Shown here in pieces: positions 51,870 to 63,036 of a stretch of DNA of 64,000 nucleotides. Position 1 is the first letter of the stretch. Each line of letters opens with the position of its first letter. The DNA is taken from contig NC_135178.1 of the NCBI RefSeq assembly GCF_041146795.1, positions 4,532,844 to 4,596,843 on the forward strand, in the 5' to 3' direction. The notes beneath the pieces were generated by a model. It searched no databases and was not told the DNA's origin. It saw only the letters and a list, made by a program, of their open reading frames with translations. Made by a program: the position numbers and the translations under genes. The stretch comes from Maylandia zebra (lineage: Eukaryota > Chordata > Actinopteri > Cichliformes > Cichlidae).

Positions 51870-52013
51870 AGTTTGCTTCAAAGATTGTTACTACTGCCTC
51901 AGCTGATATCAAAATGCTGCATGGTGGTGGTAAATGAAGGTCAAAGGGTTTGTTGCCAGAAAGGGAGCAGAGGATGCTGAGGTCAGGATTCCTGACAGGA
52001 GAGAGTCACAAGC

Positions 52014-53189
52014 TTAGTTGACGGGATGAAAGGCACCCCTCTGATGCCACTGCATGTCTCTGATGCGCCGGACTGATTGGATCTGAGGAATCTGGGCTCC
52101 GAAATCAGTGGTGTCCTTGTACTCCCCCTTCTCAAACAGGTACTGATAGCCTCTGTAGCCTGGATACTGGTAGCCCACCCAGCTGGTGCACCACAAGCAA
52201 AGAGAGGGGAAACAAATGTTAGCCAATTAGAGGTCAAAGGGCATGTGGCAGCTATTTCTATGATATACAGCACCTGCTGAAAGGATGGACTCACGTGCCA
52301 CTCTGGACCCGAACAGAAGAGACCTTCTCCTGGTAGCCGTGTGCGTGAAAGCTGGGGACATCATCATCTATGATTTCTATCTTCTTCCCTGCAAAGCTGG
52401 GGTTTTCGTAAAGGACAATCTTGTGCTCCTGGCTGTCCTGATGAATCAGAAGAAAAAAAAAATCAAGCCAAGGGTGAGATGTGAAGCAGCTGATTATGGG
52501 ATGGAGGTATAAATTTGTAAATCTCTCTTACCACTTTAATGGGGCGGAATGCAACAATGGTGTCACTACGCCTGCTGTTGGTCCAGGAATCCCAGCGAGG
52601 ATACTCGCCCTTCTCAAACACATACTGCTCCCCCTTACAGTTGGCCTGCTCATATCCCACCCATCTGAGAAGACAGAAAACAACAACAACAACCACAACA
52701 ACAAATGGGGCTGTGATTGATGCAGGGGCTCAGCTGGAAAGATGGTTGGTTGTCTGCTTATCACACATTAAATTTGATTGCTTTTCTCTATTCCATTCCC
52801 TCTTTTTTTTGGTCATTTGCTAGTTTTCTCTGTCTGTCTCTGACCCACACTCACGGTCCACACAGCACCAGTATGGAGCCCACTTTCTCCACGCCTGCTT
52901 CCTGAAGGTTGTTACAGGGACCAGTCAGCTCATGGCAGCGTCCCTGGAAGTTTTCCTGCTCATAGATAACCAGCTGGAAAAGAGGAAAAATTTCTTCTTC
53001 TTTTTTAGCTCTTGAAAGGAGTTGTGTTTTTTTGGAAGATAAACAATTGCAAATACGGAGTGCACAGATTTCATGTGAACTTATGTGAACTGGTCTCGCT
53101 GCCAGTGTGCGCCTGTCCTCCCTCACCTTAAACGCACTGGTGCCTGGCTGCTGCTGCTTGGATGCAGGACTCTGGTGGTCTGTGGCCAT
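52014..53189 (-). CDS. crybb2: Beta-crystallin B2
   Basis: Five coding exons (53127-53189, 52855-52973, 52532-52664, 52295-52437, 52014-52182) join to 208 aa (human 205 aa). BetaB2 is a soluble structural protein of the eye lens that forms beta-crystallin oligomers. Each of exons 2-5 encodes one Greek-key motif: [54 protein letters not shown] with [20 protein letters not shown], and [20 protein letters not shown]. It ends with [19 protein letters not shown], nearly the same as mammals. The short N-terminal arm ([14 protein letters not shown]) has its own exon, as in the family. An acceptor just before the ATG shows a non-coding first exon. Confidence 0.97.
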
Positions 53190-53449
53190 ATTGAATGGAT
53201 AAGGATGATGCTGAAAAGAAACAGGTAAAAGTATAATTCTGAATAATTTTGAGGTATTTCTGTAATTTTTTTTTTTTGGTAGCTTTTTCTAAAATCTGAG
53301 AAGCTGTTGATTGATTCTGTTTGCTGTTATTGTTCTAAGTTTCTAAGATTTAACCTAAATTACAGTGGCAAAAAGAAGACAAATACTGATAAATATATAT
53401 ATTAAAATTTTTTTTATAAAATACAGCGTGACGGACATGATCCCCTTAC

Positions 53450-53505
53450 CAGTACCTGTCTGTGCCAGTGTGTTTGTGATGGCACAATGAGCTCAATATA
53501 TACGG
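53450..53505 (-). promoter_or_regulatory. crybb2 TATA box and non-coding first exon
   Basis: A TATATATT box lies on the minus strand at 53502-53495. About 25-30 bases downstream a short exon would begin, ending ACTG|GTAAGG at 53450/53449. It is spliced to the acceptor TTTTCAG upstream of the ATG at 53189. This is the usual beta-crystallin gene arrangement. Confidence 0.6.
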
Positions 53506-54469
53506 GACGCCCAGGGGTGGAAACTTTGCCAACAGCACCGAGAGTGTCCAAGCTGGCCGGCAGATCGGCCTGCCATAGGCCCAGCAGAATGAAATCAGGG
53601 GTCACTGTGCACCCCCACCCAACCCCACCCCACCCCACCCCAGAGTGTCACACTCCCACAAAGTTATTTCATTAGTTGTCAGTTTTGTCCAGCCAGTCAT
53701 TGTTTGATGTCCTCATGATTCAGCACAAACAGTGCCAAGAGACCCACACCTACAATGAGCAGGGAGAGTGAGAGAGAGAAGGACGGTAAAAGATGGGTTT
53801 TACCGTGCTGGAGGGATGTGAATAACAGAAGAGATGCTGCTGAACATTTCCATATGTTTGAGTTGATTTTATTTTATTTTTTTACTGTATGGTGTTAAAA
53901 AATCAAATCAAATAAAGGCAGATGGTAATGCTGCTGGCTGCAAAGAAAGACAGCAGCTCTAAAGAATGGATTTATGACTTAAACCTGCTGACCATCTACT
54001 GGGAGCAATAAAACAGCTCCATAACAATCCATCTTTAACATTTTTATACTTTGGGACAAAGTTTTTAGACACTTCTATTTATACTCTATACTCGTATTTA
54101 TTTATTTTTTTACATCTACTTTATATTGTTCACAGTGATTCAGATGAAACTAGAGTGATTTCCTACTAAAAATGTGCTCTTATTAGGTGTGTTTGTTATT
54201 ATTATCATTAAGATCGGTACTTTCACCACAGTAGGATTTCAAATGGATGCTTGAAATGAAGCATCATGCTATCGAGGTGATCTTTTTATTGTTAGTGTTG
54301 CTAAAAGGAAACATTTTAATGAGATCATAATGTGCATGCATCACCACGGACAACAGATGAACTGGAGCTGAGATTTTTGGGTTTGAGGTTTTGTGGTGTT
54401 GCCTGATGGTCTGTTTCAGCGGTGGCCAAGAGCCTTTGCAGAATTACAATACCAAGCTGCAGCTTTTCA

Positions 54470-54605
54470 GGGACCTTAAAGGGACATATGAGGCTGAACC
54501 AAGACACGGTATATGATAAATAAGGATTATTTTGAACTGCGAATCATTCTAAGCAACTTTATTAGTGTCCAAGAATAAAGAAGAAGAAATTGAATTTGAA
54601 TTGCT
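54470..54605. repeat. dispersed repeat family, copy 3 of 3
   Basis: It has CTTAAAGGGACATATGAGG, then CACGGTATATGATAAATAAGG and the AACTGCGAATCATTCTAAGC block. It matches the arrangement of copies near 27560 and 34560. Confidence 0.5.
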
Positions 54606-55129
54606 TATAATAAGTTCCCTACTGAGAGAGACCTCTGTTGTTGTGCGTGAAATCTGTTGAAGTCACTCTTTTAGTATTGTTGTTACAGCTCCCAATGCTC
54701 CTGTTACCAGGAACATTTTGGACCATTTTAGAATTTACCTTCCAATTCTGCTCCTGTTGCTCCCTCATGCTGCTTCTTCCTGATGTTCTTGTCTGCTGTG
54801 ATTGCAACATCTATCACAACTGCAGTCTTCTGCTTTTTATTAACCACCACTGTGTCTGGTTGGTTGACCAGCAGCTGCTGGTCCCACAGGACTTTAGCCC
54901 TGTTGTTCTCAACCAGCTTTGATGGTGTCTCGAATTAGGACTTGGGAACTTTGACACTATATGTGGAGTTTTTCTTGGTCCATAACGTTGCAGTCCATTC
55001 CTGTGCAGGCTTCTAGTGATTGCCCTCTTTCAGAGTACAATTGCTGGTTTGGCTAAGTCATTCACTAGAGTCTTGGCAGTTGTTCTGGGGTTTTTAGGTA
55101 CATCTTCGATAGTTTTCTTTCCAGAGTCT

Positions 55130-55880
55130 TTGAAATTGTTTGGTTCCTACTTCTGCCAGACTTTTTCTGTACTGTGTGGCAAATAATTCTGTCCTCATCT
55201 GTATGCAAATTGTCTTTGCCAACATAAAAAGGATTTATTTGACAGCACTCATTGGACTGACAATGCTCAGAACAATGGAAAAGTCCAAGGAGCTCAGTGA
55301 AGATCTAAGAAAGAAAGCTAGATTTACACAAGCTGGGAAGATCTCTTGGAGCTAACAGTTAATCAGGTGTGACACCACTTTGCCAAGGTCTGAAAGAACA
55401 CCAAAACTGTCACCCTCAGATGAGAGGAAATTGTTCACAATGGCCTAGAACAATTCAGAAACCACAAAGGATCAAATCTGTCATGAACCGGAAACTGCTG
55501 AAACCCCAGCGTCACTGTCTACAGGAAGCCAGTTTTATCTCGCCATGGACTGAGTGGTAACCAACCAAAGAAGAAGGCCCTGCTCCAAAATCAACACCAT
55601 CAAGCTCAACTGTAATTTGCAGCTGCCCAAATGTACAAACTAAATGCCTTCTGGAAGTTTTATGGTCAGTCAAGACAAAGACAGAGAGCTTTTCTGCCAC
55701 AATAACAAAAGGTATGGTTATGGGAGCAAAAGTCAGTCTTTCAAATGCTCTACCCAAAGTCAAGCATGGTGATAGCATCATCCTGTGGTACAGCATGACT
55801 CTGCTGCCAGTGGTACTGGTACATTGCACAAAGTGGATGGAATATATTCAAAGTCAATAAAGATGTATGCTGTACAAACG
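55130..55880 (+). mobile_element. degenerate Tc1/mariner transposon
   Basis: The plus strand reads EKSKELSEDLRKKARF near 55280, the start of Tc1-type transposases (K-S-K-E-L-S-E-D-L-R). Later comes VLWSVKTKTESF (the W-S-D-E-T-K-I-E block with its first catalytic Asp lost) and KVKHGDSIILWYSM (the T-V-K-H-G-G-G-S-I-M-L-W block). Several frame changes and stops make it inactive. It lies between crybb2 and crybb3. Confidence 0.7.
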
Positions 55881-56127
55881 TTCCACCCTTGAAAATATTG
55901 TATACGACTTGTATTTCCAAAACACAAACACGACTCTTTCAGGGAACACATTACACAGACAGATAATGTAACACAGTTACATCCAATCATTAGAACCGAA
56001 GGAGTCCTGCAATCAAATCCAGTGACTGGCTGCTTTTATGAGCCAGATGGTCCGTCTGAGAAACAGTCAACGACTTTGTCGATTAAAGACATGCTGACTG
56101 CGACTGTTTTGTTGGGATGTTATGTTC

Positions 56128-56164
56128 ACTTGACTACACTTGATGTAGTCAAGTGTAGTCAAGT
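56128..56164. repeat. perfect 16-bp hairpin
   Basis: Arms 56128-56143 and 56149-56164 are exact reverse complements with a 5-nt loop. The arms themselves contain repeated ACTTGACTACACTTGA-type words. Confidence 0.9.
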
Positions 56165-56422
56165 ACACTCAGGAAATGATTGTATGACTAATCAATAGTT
56201 AATTTGTTTTTCATGCGATTATGGGCAGTAAATCTGGGCTCAATATCCGGTTGCACACTCACAGGATTGACAAATCCTTGAGTAAAATTGCTTGCTTTCT
56301 GACAACAGTGAGGTTGTTTGTGGCTCATTTCAGATGTGTTTTGTGTGTGTGTGTGTGCGTGCGTGTTTGAAAGCCTCATGTTTAAGTGAAAATTCTAGTC
56401 CAGGGAAACGATGCTGAGGCAG

Positions 56423-56457
56423 AAATTGCCAGAATCTTCTCATGATTCTGGCAATTT
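56423..56457. repeat. perfect 14-bp hairpin
   Basis: Arms 56423-56436 and 56444-56457 are exact reverse complements with a 7-nt loop. It lies about 260 bases from the hairpin at 56128, in the crybb2-crybb3 spacer. Confidence 0.9.
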
Positions 56458-57172
56458 TGATTGAGTTATTGATGATCAGCTGCATGTTTTCTGCAAGTAT
56501 TATGCATAAACTTCAGGTCTGTGTCTCTTATCTCTGCTCTCCCTCTTTTACATGATTAAAACTTTGCACTTTGTAGAAAAATAGAGAAAATGCTCCAGTC
56601 AGTGTTGTGAGGGAAAAGTGTGCTTTGTTTTAAAAACCGCATGCATGTGTGCTTTTACATTTGGACTGATTTTTTTTCTCTTATTATGCTAAACCTGAAC
56701 TTAACACTAGTATAATAGTGTTAAATAGGTACACTGGAGTAACTGCATGCTCTCAGTGTTCACCTTGTGACCATTAACCACCAAATGCACAATGAAGACT
56801 AAGGGAAGGGAATGCAGCGCACTCTGTTTTAATAGCAAGCATACATACAGCATGACATCATTTCCATTTCTGTTAGGCAAACGCGTATCCACATATGCAT
56901 TGAATAAGTCATGTGTTCCTAATGCTCGATGAGGTTTTCAGCTGTCTGACTAGAATAGGAAAACACATGCAATGAAAGCGGCACACATCTGCAGCTTATC
57001 TCGAGGAAAACTATCTGCCAGATGTAGGCTGCATTATCTCCACATAGATGTCAGTGTGACATCTCTGATAGTGTTTTTATTTTGTTTCCAAACCTTTAGT
57101 TAAAGCCATCTCCACCTTGACTTGAAGTACAACATCACCAATAAACTCCAGGTCAAACAACTTTTATTCGCC

Positions 57173-57178
57173 ACTGAT
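57173..57178 (-). terminator. crybb3 polyadenylation signal
   Basis: AATAAA on the minus strand lies about 120 bases after the crybb3 stop codon. Confidence 0.65.
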
Positions 57179-57294
57179 ACATACATGGCACTCCTCACTG
57201 GGCACAAGCAGCGTTTGCCGTGGTTAGGTTAAGGCAGAGGGCAGGCACTGTCGGCAGCGTGGGGAAGGCTGTGGGAGGCAGGCGAGGGTCCTGC

Positions 57295-58671
57295 TCAGCT
57301 GGCTCCAGCTGTAGCAGGAGGGGCAGGAGGTGCTGGGGCAGGGTCGGGATCAGGAGCCGGAGCTGGATCGGGAACGATGAAACAGCCCCTCTTGTGCCAC
57401 TGCATGTCTCGCACACGTCGGACAGACTGGATCTGGGGAGCGGGGGCCTCCCAGTCATTCCAATGCTTGAAATCTCCTCGCTCAAAGACAAACTGCCGAC
57501 CCCTGTAGCCTGGGTACATGTAGCCAACCCATCTGGAGGAAGGAGAAACAGACAAAATGTGAGGTGTGTCGCAGAAAAACACCCAGAAGGCAGTGCGATG
57601 TGGTTTAGATAAGGGTGCGCTGAGGATCTTACGTTCCATTGAGAGCTTTGATGCTTGCTACACGGTCCTGAAAACCATGGCCCCACAAACTGGGCACATC
57701 ATCGTCAACGATCTCCATCTTTCTGCCAGTAAAACTTGGATTCTCATACAGGTGCAGCTTGTGTTCAGCACCATCCTGAACACAAAAATTACACAAATGT
57801 CACCAGGGTGTAGTCTGAATGTGTGCGTGTGTTTGTAGACACTGATTCAGTAAAGCAATCATTTAAAATGTGTCAGGAGGTAAAAATACAACGGGCAAAG
57901 GTTACGTGTAAACAGCTCGTGTCAAATATTCTTCACATATCTGTGTGACTGCATCATGAGCTTTGTATGTAAACTAGTCACGCACCACTTTGAGTGGCCT
58001 TAGAGACAAGAGGGAGTAGCTGTTCTGACTGTTGGTCCAGGTGTCCCAGCGTGGATACTCTCCTTTCTCCAGAATAAACTGCTCCCCTGTGAACCCATGC
58101 CGATCATAACCCACCCAGCTGAGGGGAAAAGAGAAGATCCGAGTTTACCAGCATGACAAGCTTGCCTAACAAGTTATCTTCTACATTTTCTTATATGAAT
58201 AATCTCACATGCGGCATTACTTACGGTCCTGACTCAACAATCACAGAGCTGACCTTCTGCAGTCCCTTCTCTGTCACATCTTTACACTCTGCAGAAAACT
58301 CTGCCTTGCAGCCCTGAAAATTTTCAAACTCAAACAGCACCACCTGGAAACACAGAAACAAAAGGCATTCCATAAACTAACACAGACTCCTTTCAGTTTC
58401 CCCTGGGAGCTTAAGATAACAGCCTCCATATAGAAAATAGACATGACATAGGCTGAGCTTAAAAATAACTCAAACTGTCAGGTTCAGCAGATGATGCAGG
58501 TACATCTGTGACCAATAGCTGGGCAGCGAAATACACCTGTATAAAGGTGAACCCTGGGAGCAGTTCTTCTATGAGCAAACCAAGTTGTTCCAGTACCTTG
58601 TATGTGGCTCCAGCTCCACCCTGGCTCTTCCCAGCAGCTAGCTGCTCCGGGGCACTTTGCTGCTCCGACAT
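57295..58671 (-). CDS. crybb3: Beta-crystallin B3 with C-terminal Pro/Ala/Asp tail
   Basis: Five coding exons (58597-58671, 58225-58343, 57986-58118, 57633-57775, 57295-57532) join to 235 aa (human CRYBB3 211 aa). It is a lens structural protein. The N-terminal arm [16 protein letters not shown] is close to human betaB3 and unlike betaB1 or betaB2. Greek keys are [54 protein letters not shown] with [18 protein letters not shown], and [20 protein letters not shown]. After [10 protein letters not shown] comes an extra tail of about 25 residues rich in P, A and D. Exons 2-4 have exactly the same lengths (119, 133, 143 nt) as in crybb2, showing tandem duplication. Confidence 0.95.
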
Positions 58672-59033
58672 CCTCCTGATCCACTGCTCCTCCACTTTTT
58701 GGCAGCAGCACACACATAGAAAAAGCACCGTCCGTCACACATTCATACATGGACACACACACACACACACACGAGAGAAGCTTAATGTCTAAGCTACAAT
58801 TGTAGAATACATCCTTGAGCAGGAGGACTTTTTTAAAGCCTCAGCAGTAATAATTTACCTGATAAGAGTTTGTTTTTCGAGTATGAACACACATTTTCTT
58901 CATCACGTGCAATACTTAATAACAAACTCCACCAAACCTGAGTCTTCCCTGGTGCAGCACCACTGAACTCCTTTGCAATGGCATTATTACACCATGGTGA
59001 TTGATAAGTATGTGTCCAGTAGGAGGCTTTTAC

Positions 59034-59143
59034 CTGGGTATGCCTGCTAGGAAGCTGTAGTGTCCCTCTTTTTTCGCTGCCACTTGGTGTTTGGTGGGGT
59101 TGAGCCATTAGACCGCAGGGATGGTGTGGGGGGGGTATTTATG
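59034..59143 (-). promoter_or_regulatory. crybb3 TATA-like box and non-coding first exon
   Basis: On the minus strand a CATAAATA box (59143-59136) precedes a probable short exon ending ACCCAG|GTAAAA at 59034/59033. It would splice to the acceptor just upstream of the coding exon near 58690. The layout parallels crybb2. Confidence 0.5.
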
Positions 59144-59346
59144 GTTTATTTCTGGCCACAACAGCAGAAAAGGGGGAGCTGTTGATACAGCAAGTCTGTC
59201 GCTCACATTGTGTCCGTAACGCTGCCTCTCAATAGGCAGCTGTGTTGGCACACGCTGCCCTGCCTATCTGCCTGGCTGCCAGCAGGCGTTGTGTGTGGGC
59301 ACACAGAGAGAGAGCCAAGAGGATTCAGCAAACGGCCCTACTCAGC

Positions 59347-59372
59347 ATAAACACACACACACACACACACAC
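59347..59372. repeat. (CA)n microsatellite
   Basis: A simple dinucleotide run lies upstream of crybb3. A shorter run is at 58755-58773. Confidence 0.9.
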
Positions 59373-59514
59373 TCATTCACCCAATCTCAACTACACAAGA
59401 GTTCCTCGTGCCTTTTTTGTGTACTAAAAATAAGTAACTTGATTCAAGAAATACCCAGAAGAATGCAGTTTTTCATGTTACATGAGGCTGTGACACAAGT
59501 CAAGTATATTTTAT

Positions 59515-61154
59515 TAAGAATTTATTCACTTTAGGACACTGGCCAGTACAACACAGTGCAATATAGACCTTTCCTTTTGAATTTAAAAAAAAAAAAAAAA
59601 AAAAAGGGCATAAAAATTAACCCTTGAATTTTATGACAAAGTAAAACATCCATGTACATACACACCAGGGACAATCACTCTGAAGCCTCGATCAACACAT
59701 TCACTTGCATTGCACGAGCAGGCCGACGATACAGAAGATGAGACCAGAGGGGAAGGGGTGGTGGTGGGTGGGTGTCTGTGCTGTAGTGCGTCAAGTGACA
59801 AAGTGCTTTACTGAAGCGTGGAGAAAGTAGGGAGATGGCAAATGTGGAGAGGAAGACGGAGATGAGGCGTAGCTGAAGTTCAAATGTTCACATTAGTTTG
59901 GTGCATTACAGGACTCGTTTACATTGTAGTGAATGAACCGTCCCCTTCCCTGGAGTAGTGTAAGTCAACATCTAGGTCCTCTGAACCAGTCAGCGAGAGC
60001 CAAGCCTGATGTGACAGCAAAGATTGTACATGCATGGATAATGAGTGACAAAAACGAAAGGGAAATTGCACATACTGGGAAATAAAAACAGTATTGTCAG
60101 GACATGATCGAGAAGTAGGTGAGTATGGCTTAAATTAGATGCTCGCAGCTACAATCTACTAAAGAAGGGGAAGATGGGCTGATTAGTGTTTTTATAAAAG
60201 ACTGAGGAGTGTGTTTGTGCTGATTAGGAGTGTGCATGATTGACAGATACAAAGCTGCTTGTCCCATCCCTCTTACACATTGACAAAAAGATAAATCACA
60301 AAAAAATATATACACAGTATGCAGCAACTGCACCCCTGTTAGGTTGTGTAACTGTATCAAAGTGAACAGCTCTGCTGTAGTGATGCATCCTTTCCAAAAC
60401 GAGTTCTCCACCTTTGTTAAATCAATGAGGATACAAATATAACATCTCCTGATTACAGATACTAACATGAGCAGCACCCCCGTGGACGATCAAGACCGTG
60501 GAGGTTTGTTCTCAATACGCAGAAATCATTAGTGTCTGAAATGTCATCCTATGGTAAAGTTTGTGTGACTCCAATCAGCAACCTCTGCAGATAACACATA
60601 CATGGCTAGCCTGTACATTAGCTCAGTAAAGAGGAAACTGGATACAAAGGATTGGCTGGATTGTCCTCCAGCATGCGATGAAGCTCGTCCAGGAAAAGGA
60701 GGTGCTGTGTCTTCCCGACTCCTCCTGGTCCCTCTTTAAAGTGTTCGTGTGAAGTTCGTTTTGGAGCCCCTGTGTTCAAGCATGAAATGGAGTAAGCAGA
60801 CCAGCCTGATGTTTTTCCTCCATGCTCGTTTTTCTTTTTCCATAGGACAGAGACTTCCCCCCCAAAAAGGCACCATGCACATTTACCGACCCAGATGAGA
60901 AGAGAGAGAGAGAGAGAAAAAAAAGTGGGGGGGTTTTAAAAAAAACAAAACAAAAAAAATCATCAGCAGCTGTAGATTCAACCTCCTCCTACTCTCTGGG
61001 TCAAACGTTAAGGCTTCTGTTTCACACAGATTCATCTGTTAAGGCAACCTTCAGGAGACAGACAGAGATAAGTATGAGAACCGCTGCTGTTTATTTGTTA
61101 CAAAACAAGAAGACACACAGAAGAGCCAAAAACCTAGCTCACCTTATTATTTAC
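59515..61154 (-). other. probable 3' UTR of the small gene
   Basis: About 1.6 kb lies between the TAA stop at 61155 and AATAAA on the minus strand at 59526-59521. It includes an A21-type tract near 59585-59605 and no gene. The extent is inferred from the signal only; a nearer site is possible. Confidence 0.4.
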
Positions 61155-63020
61155 TTAGCTCTCACTTTCATACTGACTCAGGCGTTTCTTGGATTTCAGC
61201 TCTTTCAACCACTGGGGTGAATCCTCCTGGCTACAAAGTAAGATAAACGATGAGTCGACAAATTCTCTCAAGTATAAAATAAACGTTTTGTGTTCAGCTG
61301 ATGTTGCTTACCCATTTTCTTTCCCGCCAGAGGGGGGCAGCACACGCGCTGCCCTGGGGAGAAAAGGGGACTTGGGAGAGTGAGACAGCTGGGAGGGAGA
61401 GGGAGCAGGTCCATCAGTTTGATTGTCAGAGTCCCCCCTCTTCTTCAGCTGTGCCTGACAGAAAAAGCGATGCATTACAAAGAGTTTGCTAAAAAGTCAG
61501 TGCGAGTTTAAAATAAGAGAAGGCTCTGTGAAATAAAACTGCAACATGACAAACAATGCCAGGAGGTGAACGCACAGTTCCTGGCTCACCTTTAAAGCTG
61601 AAGGGTCCATGCCAGGGAACAGGGCGACCCTCTGTGGCTGTGACGCAACAGCCGGTGCAGCATCAGCTCCTCTGGGCTTCTCCTCAGAGTCTGAGTCATC
61701 GTCTTTACTCTCAGCCTTTGCCTCTGTCGAACGGTGAGCACATATTAACAGGTACTTTCCACCAAATGTCCTGTAATCTCCCCCTAGAGCTTATGTGCAG
61801 CAAGCGTAGAAGCTCCTCCAGGGATTTTTAAATTTGCATTTCCACAACAGGGCTTCAGCTTTGGGAGGTTTAAGCAAATTAATTAAAACAAACAAGTAAA
61901 GATCTCAAATTCCCTTGGTTATTGTTCGCAACAAAAATGAACCAACCCTGGTCGTCATGTTAATTTATTAGCCCGAGTATTTCCACCACAAAATACAAGG
62001 AAACCAACTTGCACCGAAATGCTGGTAGAAATATTAAATGGTTCCTGTTTCAAACTGAAACTTCCTGAAACTTCAACTACCCAGTGAGGACTTATGAATC
62101 AGATTCCTGGAATAAATGAAATTGATGTTCCTGGAACTGAATTCAGTCCACGGTCTATCGGGAAAAATTGCATTTAGGGGAACATCATAAGCCTTCTATT
62201 CCCTGGGAAAAGTTGTTGTGGTTGGAAAAGTTCTTTGTGTGATTTGGGAGCCAGTTAAGAGAGTGCAGGGAGGGAGTAGGGCTGCCACAAATTTTGATAG
62301 ACGACTAGTCACCGATTATTTTTGCAATTAGTCGACTAATCAGATCATCATCCATTGGACGTAAAACGTACAGCTTATTGCACCAGCAGCATCTGCTCTT
62401 ATATAACTATCATTAGCTTACAGCTTTAAGTGTTTAAGGTCTGTGCTAACTAAAAATAAAGACAAGATGATAGTTTATTAAATTTTAATGAAATTTGCAG
62501 ATTGTTTCGGTGAAGTTTAATAAACTCCTTGCTATCTAAAATATAACAGGACACCGGAGTAAATTCTCCAGCATCTCACACTTCTGATAATCAGCTGTCT
62601 GCTTGACGTTTATTCAGCTGTGTAAAAACTATAACTTTAATCTCAGCCAAACCGATTTACTCAGGAACAAATAAAATACTAAAAAAAGCCAAACAATAAC
62701 ATTTTTAACTTATCTAAGTGACTTAGATATCATGTTTAACCTGAGTAGCGAAAGACGGCGGTGGGTTTGAAAACGATTTGCCAGGAGTCTGGTGTTCTCA
62801 CGGCTCTAGTTAGCCTTGCCCCCGGCTAACTATCGAGCTAGTGGGTAACGGACGTCTCTGAAAATGTCGGGGCGCTTTTGAGAATATGTGGTGTCTTGAT
62901 AAACTGAGCAGATATTTGAGGTTTACACAGCTACATTCTCGCCTGAAATATGTTAAACATTTATTTTGTGACCCAGAAAGAATAATAAGAGTAATATTAA
63001 AACTAACCAGCTGCCGCCAT
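61155..63020 (-). CDS. small unrecognised protein, 121 aa, four exons
   Basis: Four exons (63008-63020, 61590-61723, 61312-61454, 61155-61230) join in phase to 121 aa with GT-AG borders. The ATG context ACAATGG is strong. The protein starts M-A-A-A-E and has an acidic stretch KAESKDDDSDSEEKP. A short hydrophobic-basic motif VALFPGMDPSALKAQLKKRG sits near residues 35-55, followed by a Ser/Pro-rich middle. It ends with QEDSPQWLKELKSKKRLSQY at the C-terminus. It has no signal peptide, membrane segment or known fold that I recognise and looks mostly disordered, perhaps a nuclear or cytoskeletal adaptor (inference only). The ordered-looking motifs and clean exon phases argue for a real conserved gene. 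A transposon lies just upstream. Confidence 0.72.
62279..62815. repeat. probable hAT-like dispersed repeat in intron 1
   Basis: It begins GGGCTGCCACAAATTTTGAT and contains GACGACTAGTCACCGATTA and ATTAGTCGACTAATC. This is the style of a common fish repeat with 'attagtcgactaat' words. The right end is uncertain. It lies in intron 1 of the small gene. Confidence 0.4.
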
Positions 63021-63036
63021 TGTTGGAAACTGAGCA

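Noticed and set aside
57220-57612. Plus-strand frame over the crybb3 end
   Set aside because: It is the complement of the Greek-key 4 exon and the Pro/Ala tail; there is no independent evidence for it.
57295-58671. Assignment as crybb1
   Set aside because: The Pro/Ala tail recalls betaB1 arms, but the N-terminal arm ([10 protein letters not shown]) and the Greek-key sequences follow betaB3.
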